A DNA stretch of 8,499 nucleotides. Origin: Clostridia bacterium. GTDB lineage: Bacteria > Bacillota > Clostridia > DSM-8532. The stretch is taken from the NCBI GenBank assembly GCA_026418215.1, contig JAOABT010000212.1:1-8499 (forward strand), read 5' to 3'. A program made the translations under genes and the position numbers. Position 1 is the first letter of the stretch, and the number at the start of each line of letters is the position of its first letter. This document shows positions 6,624 through 8,499 of the stretch, piece by piece. Below the pieces are notes generated by a model, which saw only the letters and a list, made by a program, of their open reading frames with translations, was not told the DNA's origin and did not search any database.

Positions 6624-6860
6624 CTATTCTCTGTTCTCATTAAATATGATGTTTACAGCCTTCATAGGAGAAACGGTTGATATCGCGTGTTTGTAAACCA
6701 GCTGCTGCTTTCCTTCGCTGTCAAGAACCACGGTAAAATTGTCAAAGCCCTTTACCATGCCTCTCAGCTGGAAGCCATTCGTCAGGTAAACCGTTACAGG
6801 AACATGTTCCTTTCTCACCTGATTTAGAAAAACGTCCTGTAAATTAATGTTCTTGTTCAC
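6624..6860 (-). CDS. hfq: RNA chaperone Hfq
   Basis: Hfq is a hexameric Sm-like protein that binds small RNAs and mRNAs. The 78-residue protein keeps the proximal-face residues: NLQD with Gln8 and Asp9 (6-9), FDNFTVVL with Phe42 (39-46), and YKHAIS with the Lys-His pair (56-61). The Sm1 region spans about 20-50. The rim patch reads RKEH (16-19) instead of the arginine-rich RRER of E. coli, as is common in Gram-positive Hfq, where rim-driven annealing is weaker. There is no long C-terminal tail. The start is GTG, 8 nt after a very strong GAGGAGG (6869-6875). It follows miaA by 69 nt, with a candidate promoter inside that stretch and the miaA end. Identification is secure. Confidence 0.97.
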   Translation of the reverse strand: MNKNINLQDVFLNQVRKEHVPVTVYLTNGFQLRGMVKGFDNFTVVLDSEGKQQLVYKHAISTVSPMKAVNIIFNENRE

Positions 6861-6868
6861 TTTTAATT

Positions 6869-6875
6869 CCTCCTC
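6869..6875 (-). promoter_or_regulatory. Strong ribosome binding site deciding the GTG start of hfq
   Basis: GAGGAGG on the minus strand is 8 nt before GTG 6860-6858. No in-frame ATG exists other than Met35, inside the Sm core, so the GTG is certain. Confidence 0.85.
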
Positions 6876-6918
6876 ATTAACTCTAAATAAAATAAAATGA
6901 AATCATTTCCTTGCCATC

Positions 6919-6947
6919 ATTTTACTAGATTAATCCTGAACATTCAA
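6919..6947 (-). promoter_or_regulatory. Candidate internal promoter of hfq
   Basis: On the minus strand TTGAAT (6942-6947, inside the end of miaA) and TAAAAT (6919-6924) are exactly 17 bp apart. The start would be near 6912, giving a leader of about 50 nt. A small AT-rich hairpin (AAATG-ATTT-CATTT, 6895-6908) would lie at the very 5' end of that RNA. Confidence 0.5.
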
Positions 6948-7859
6948 GGCATGCGTTAATATTTTTAACATTGCCCGAAGGTTAAAATTGCTTGTATTGA
7001 GCCACCTTAAGCCTTCGGTTTTTTTGAACCAGGTCATCTGTTTTTTTGCTAAATGACGCGTTCCGAGCTTTATGGCTTCAACAGCCTCAGCCATGGTACA
7101 ATGGCCCTGGATTGCCGAAATGATTTCCTTGTAGCCGATTCCCTGGAGGGAAATAAGATTCGGGGAATATCCCTTTTTAAGAATATCCTCAACCTCTTCT
7201 AATAGGCCCAAAGCCATCATCTTGTCGACGCGTTGCTCGATTCGTCTGTATAAAACGTCACGCTCAACTTCAAGGCCAAAAACCTGATAATCATAAGGCG
7301 GCGGCTCAAGCCGTGATTCCTCCTGATGCTCCGAAATGGGTCTGCCGCTGGTTTCATAGACCTCAAGAGCGCGGATGACACGCTTGACATTGTTGGGGTG
7401 AATTCGTTCGGCACTTTGAGGATCAACCTTTCTGAGGAGGTCATGAAGGGCTTCGGGCCCCTGCTCGTCGGCAATGTCCTGTAGTGTTTTACGATATTCC
7501 CAATTTGTAATGGTATCCGAAAAAGTGAGATTGTATACAAGGGCATTCACATAAAGTCCCGTTCCTCCGGCAATAATCGGCACTTTGCCCCTCGAAAGGA
7601 TGTCCTCGATGCAGAGCTTTGCAGCAGCTTGATATTGTGCGACGCTGAAGGCCTCGTCCGGATCAATCAGGTCCATCATAAAATGCGGAATCGACTTCCG
7701 CTCCTCAAGTGTGGGCTTTGCTGTGCCAATATCCATGTAGCGGTAGATTTGCATGGAGTCGGCTGAGATAATCTCCCCCCCGGCTTCAAGTGCCAGCTCT
7801 ATGGCTAGATCTGTTTTGCCGGACGCCGTTGGGCCTGCAATAACAATGACTTTTTTCAC
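6930..7859 (-). CDS. miaA: tRNA dimethylallyltransferase
   Basis: MiaA transfers a dimethylallyl group from DMAPP to N6 of adenosine 37 in tRNAs that read UNN codons. The P-loop-like GPTASGKT is at 9-16, followed by the substrate-binding SADSMQIYRYMDIGTAKP (32-49) with Asp34. AGGTGLY (97-103), HPNNVKRVIRALEV (154-167), QGIGYKE (239-245) and GTRHLAKKQMTWFKK (266-280) are all present. The 309-residue length is typical. The start is GTG, with GAGGAAG (7865-7871) 5 nt upstream and lying partly in the 12-nt gap after mutL. The mutL-miaA-hfq order is a widespread bacterial arrangement. Identification is very secure. Confidence 0.97.
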   Translation of the reverse strand: MKKVIVIAGPTASGKTDLAIELALEAGGEIISADSMQIYRYMDIGTAKPTLEERKSIPHFMMDLIDPDEAFSVAQYQAAAKLCIEDILSRGKVPIIAGGTGLYVNALVYNLTFSDTITNWEYRKTLQDIADEQGPEALHDLLRKVDPQSAERIHPNNVKRVIRALEVYETSGRPISEHQEESRLEPPPYDYQVFGLEVERDVLYRRIEQRVDKMMALGLLEEVEDILKKGYSPNLISLQGIGYKEIISAIQGHCTMAEAVEAIKLGTRHLAKKQMTWFKKTEGLRWLNTSNFNLRAMLKILTHALNVQD

Positions 7860-7871
7860 TGCTTCTTCCTC

Positions 7872-8499
7872 TTATACAATGCGTTTGAAACGCTTTTCAA
7901 GCTCTTTCTTATCCATGGTGATGATGACAGGCCTGCCATGAACGCAGGTAAAGGGATTTTCCATATCAGCGAGCTGTTCCACAAGCCCTCTGATCTCCGC
8001 CTTTGAAAGCGCTCGATTGGCTTTGAGCGCTCCCTTGCAGGACATCATGAACAAGGCCTCGTCACTTATGCTGCTCCCGGGAGCATTTGTGGACATCCAG
8101 CGGTCAAGGATTTCCTGAAAATCCGTTGCTTTGAAGGAGCTGTCGTAAAAATCCGGTATACTCCTTAGTATGATGGTCTGGGGGCCAAAATTCTCCAGCT
8201 CAAAGCCCAGGTTTTCAAAGGCAGCCTTCTTCTCATTGATAAAGTCGAGCTCCTTGGCAGAAAGCCTGATAATGAAGGGCTCGAGAACACCCTGTGAGTA
8301 TGCCTCATTGGCCTCAAGCCGCTTTTTTAGAGTTTCATAGCGAATGCGCTCATGGGCTGCATGCTGGTCAATGATAGTGAGAGTATCGCCTCTTTGCAGG
8401 AGGATATACGTGTCGAAGGCCTGCCCCACAAGCTCAGAGTCCAACAGCATCTGAAGGGCTTCATTCCTTGGGGATATTGCTCTGACCACTGCATTATCC
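7872..8499 (-). CDS. mutL: DNA mismatch repair protein MutL, C-terminal domain (cut by window edge)
   Basis: MutL couples mismatch recognition by MutS to strand incision. Only the last 208 residues are visible; the reading frame stays open to position 8499, so the apparent GTG at 8489 is internal and not a start. The visible part is the dimerisation/endonuclease domain. DQHAAHERIRYE (visible residues 44-55) matches the metal-binding DQHA-x2-E-x4-E motif, so this MutL should nick DNA itself, as in bacteria lacking MutH. SCKGALKAN (153-161) and CVHGRP (185-190) are the later zinc-site motifs; the second has Val where many relatives have Pro. QGVLEP (69-74) fits a beta-clamp-binding motif. The protein ends KRFKRIV. 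The ATPase half lies outside the window. Confidence 0.96.
   Translation of the reverse strand, partial: DNAVVRAISPRNEALQMLLDSELVGQAFDTYILLQRGDTLTIIDQHAAHERIRYETLKKRLEANEAYSQGVLEPFIIRLSAKELDFINEKKAAFENLGFELENFGPQTIILRSIPDFYDSSFKATDFQEILDRWMSTNAPGSSISDEALFMMSCKGALKANRALSKAEIRGLVEQLADMENPFTCVHGRPVIITMDKKELEKRFKRIV

Noticed and set aside
7217..7546. 109-codon minus-strand frame inside miaA
   Set aside because: It is a shifted frame within a fully intact miaA; no domain features.
8487..8489. GTG as a start codon of a short mutL-like gene
   Set aside because: The frame continues open to the window edge and the protein lacks the MutL N-terminal half, so this is an internal codon of a truncated view.

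Overview
The window looks like ordinary chromosome from a Gram-positive anaerobe-type bacterium, most likely a Clostridia-class Firmicute of moderate GC. The reasons are strong Shine-Dalgarno sites (GAGGAGG, GGGAGG), near-consensus sigma-A promoters, frequent GTG/TTG starts, a MutL with the endonuclease motif DQHA..E....E, a Gram-positive-style Hfq, and a YpfP/MGDG-synthase-type glycolipid glycosyltransferase. The species cannot be named from the sequence alone.

Layout, left to right. The minus strand 1-2212 carries rluB, then an unrecognised multi-pass membrane protein that overlaps it by 8 nt, then glyA (cut by the left edge), which has its own consensus promoter. A 177-nt divergent spacer (2213-2389) separates these from a plus-strand gene for a VanX-like D-Ala-D-Ala dipeptidase (2390-3613). 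This enzyme has an N-terminal hydrophobic segment and a long Ser/Pro-rich linker, so it probably acts outside the membrane. A 315-nt spacer with degenerate direct repeats and hairpins follows, then ychF (3929-5023) with its own promoter. A convergent spacer (5024-5331) holds one intrinsic terminator for each strand. The right half is a minus-strand operon in transcription order mutL (cut by the right edge) - miaA - hfq - glycosyltransferase.

How the genes fit together. The right operon joins mismatch repair (MutL), tRNA A37 prenylation (MiaA) and the RNA chaperone Hfq, a well-known bacterial neighbourhood, with a membrane glycolipid synthase as the last gene. An internal promoter candidate in the miaA tail may let hfq and the glycosyltransferase be expressed separately. 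The left part is rRNA pseudouridylation, one-carbon metabolism and a membrane protein of unknown role. The dipeptidase and the glycosyltransferase both concern the envelope, but nothing links them genetically.

I see no CRISPR array, tRNA, rRNA, insertion sequence, phage gene or defence system, and no clear multi-gene system that is new. The items most worth a second look are the linker-bearing exported VanX-like enzyme, the membrane protein coupled to rluB, the degenerate repeats at 3637-3765, and the two opposed terminators that share one heptamer.
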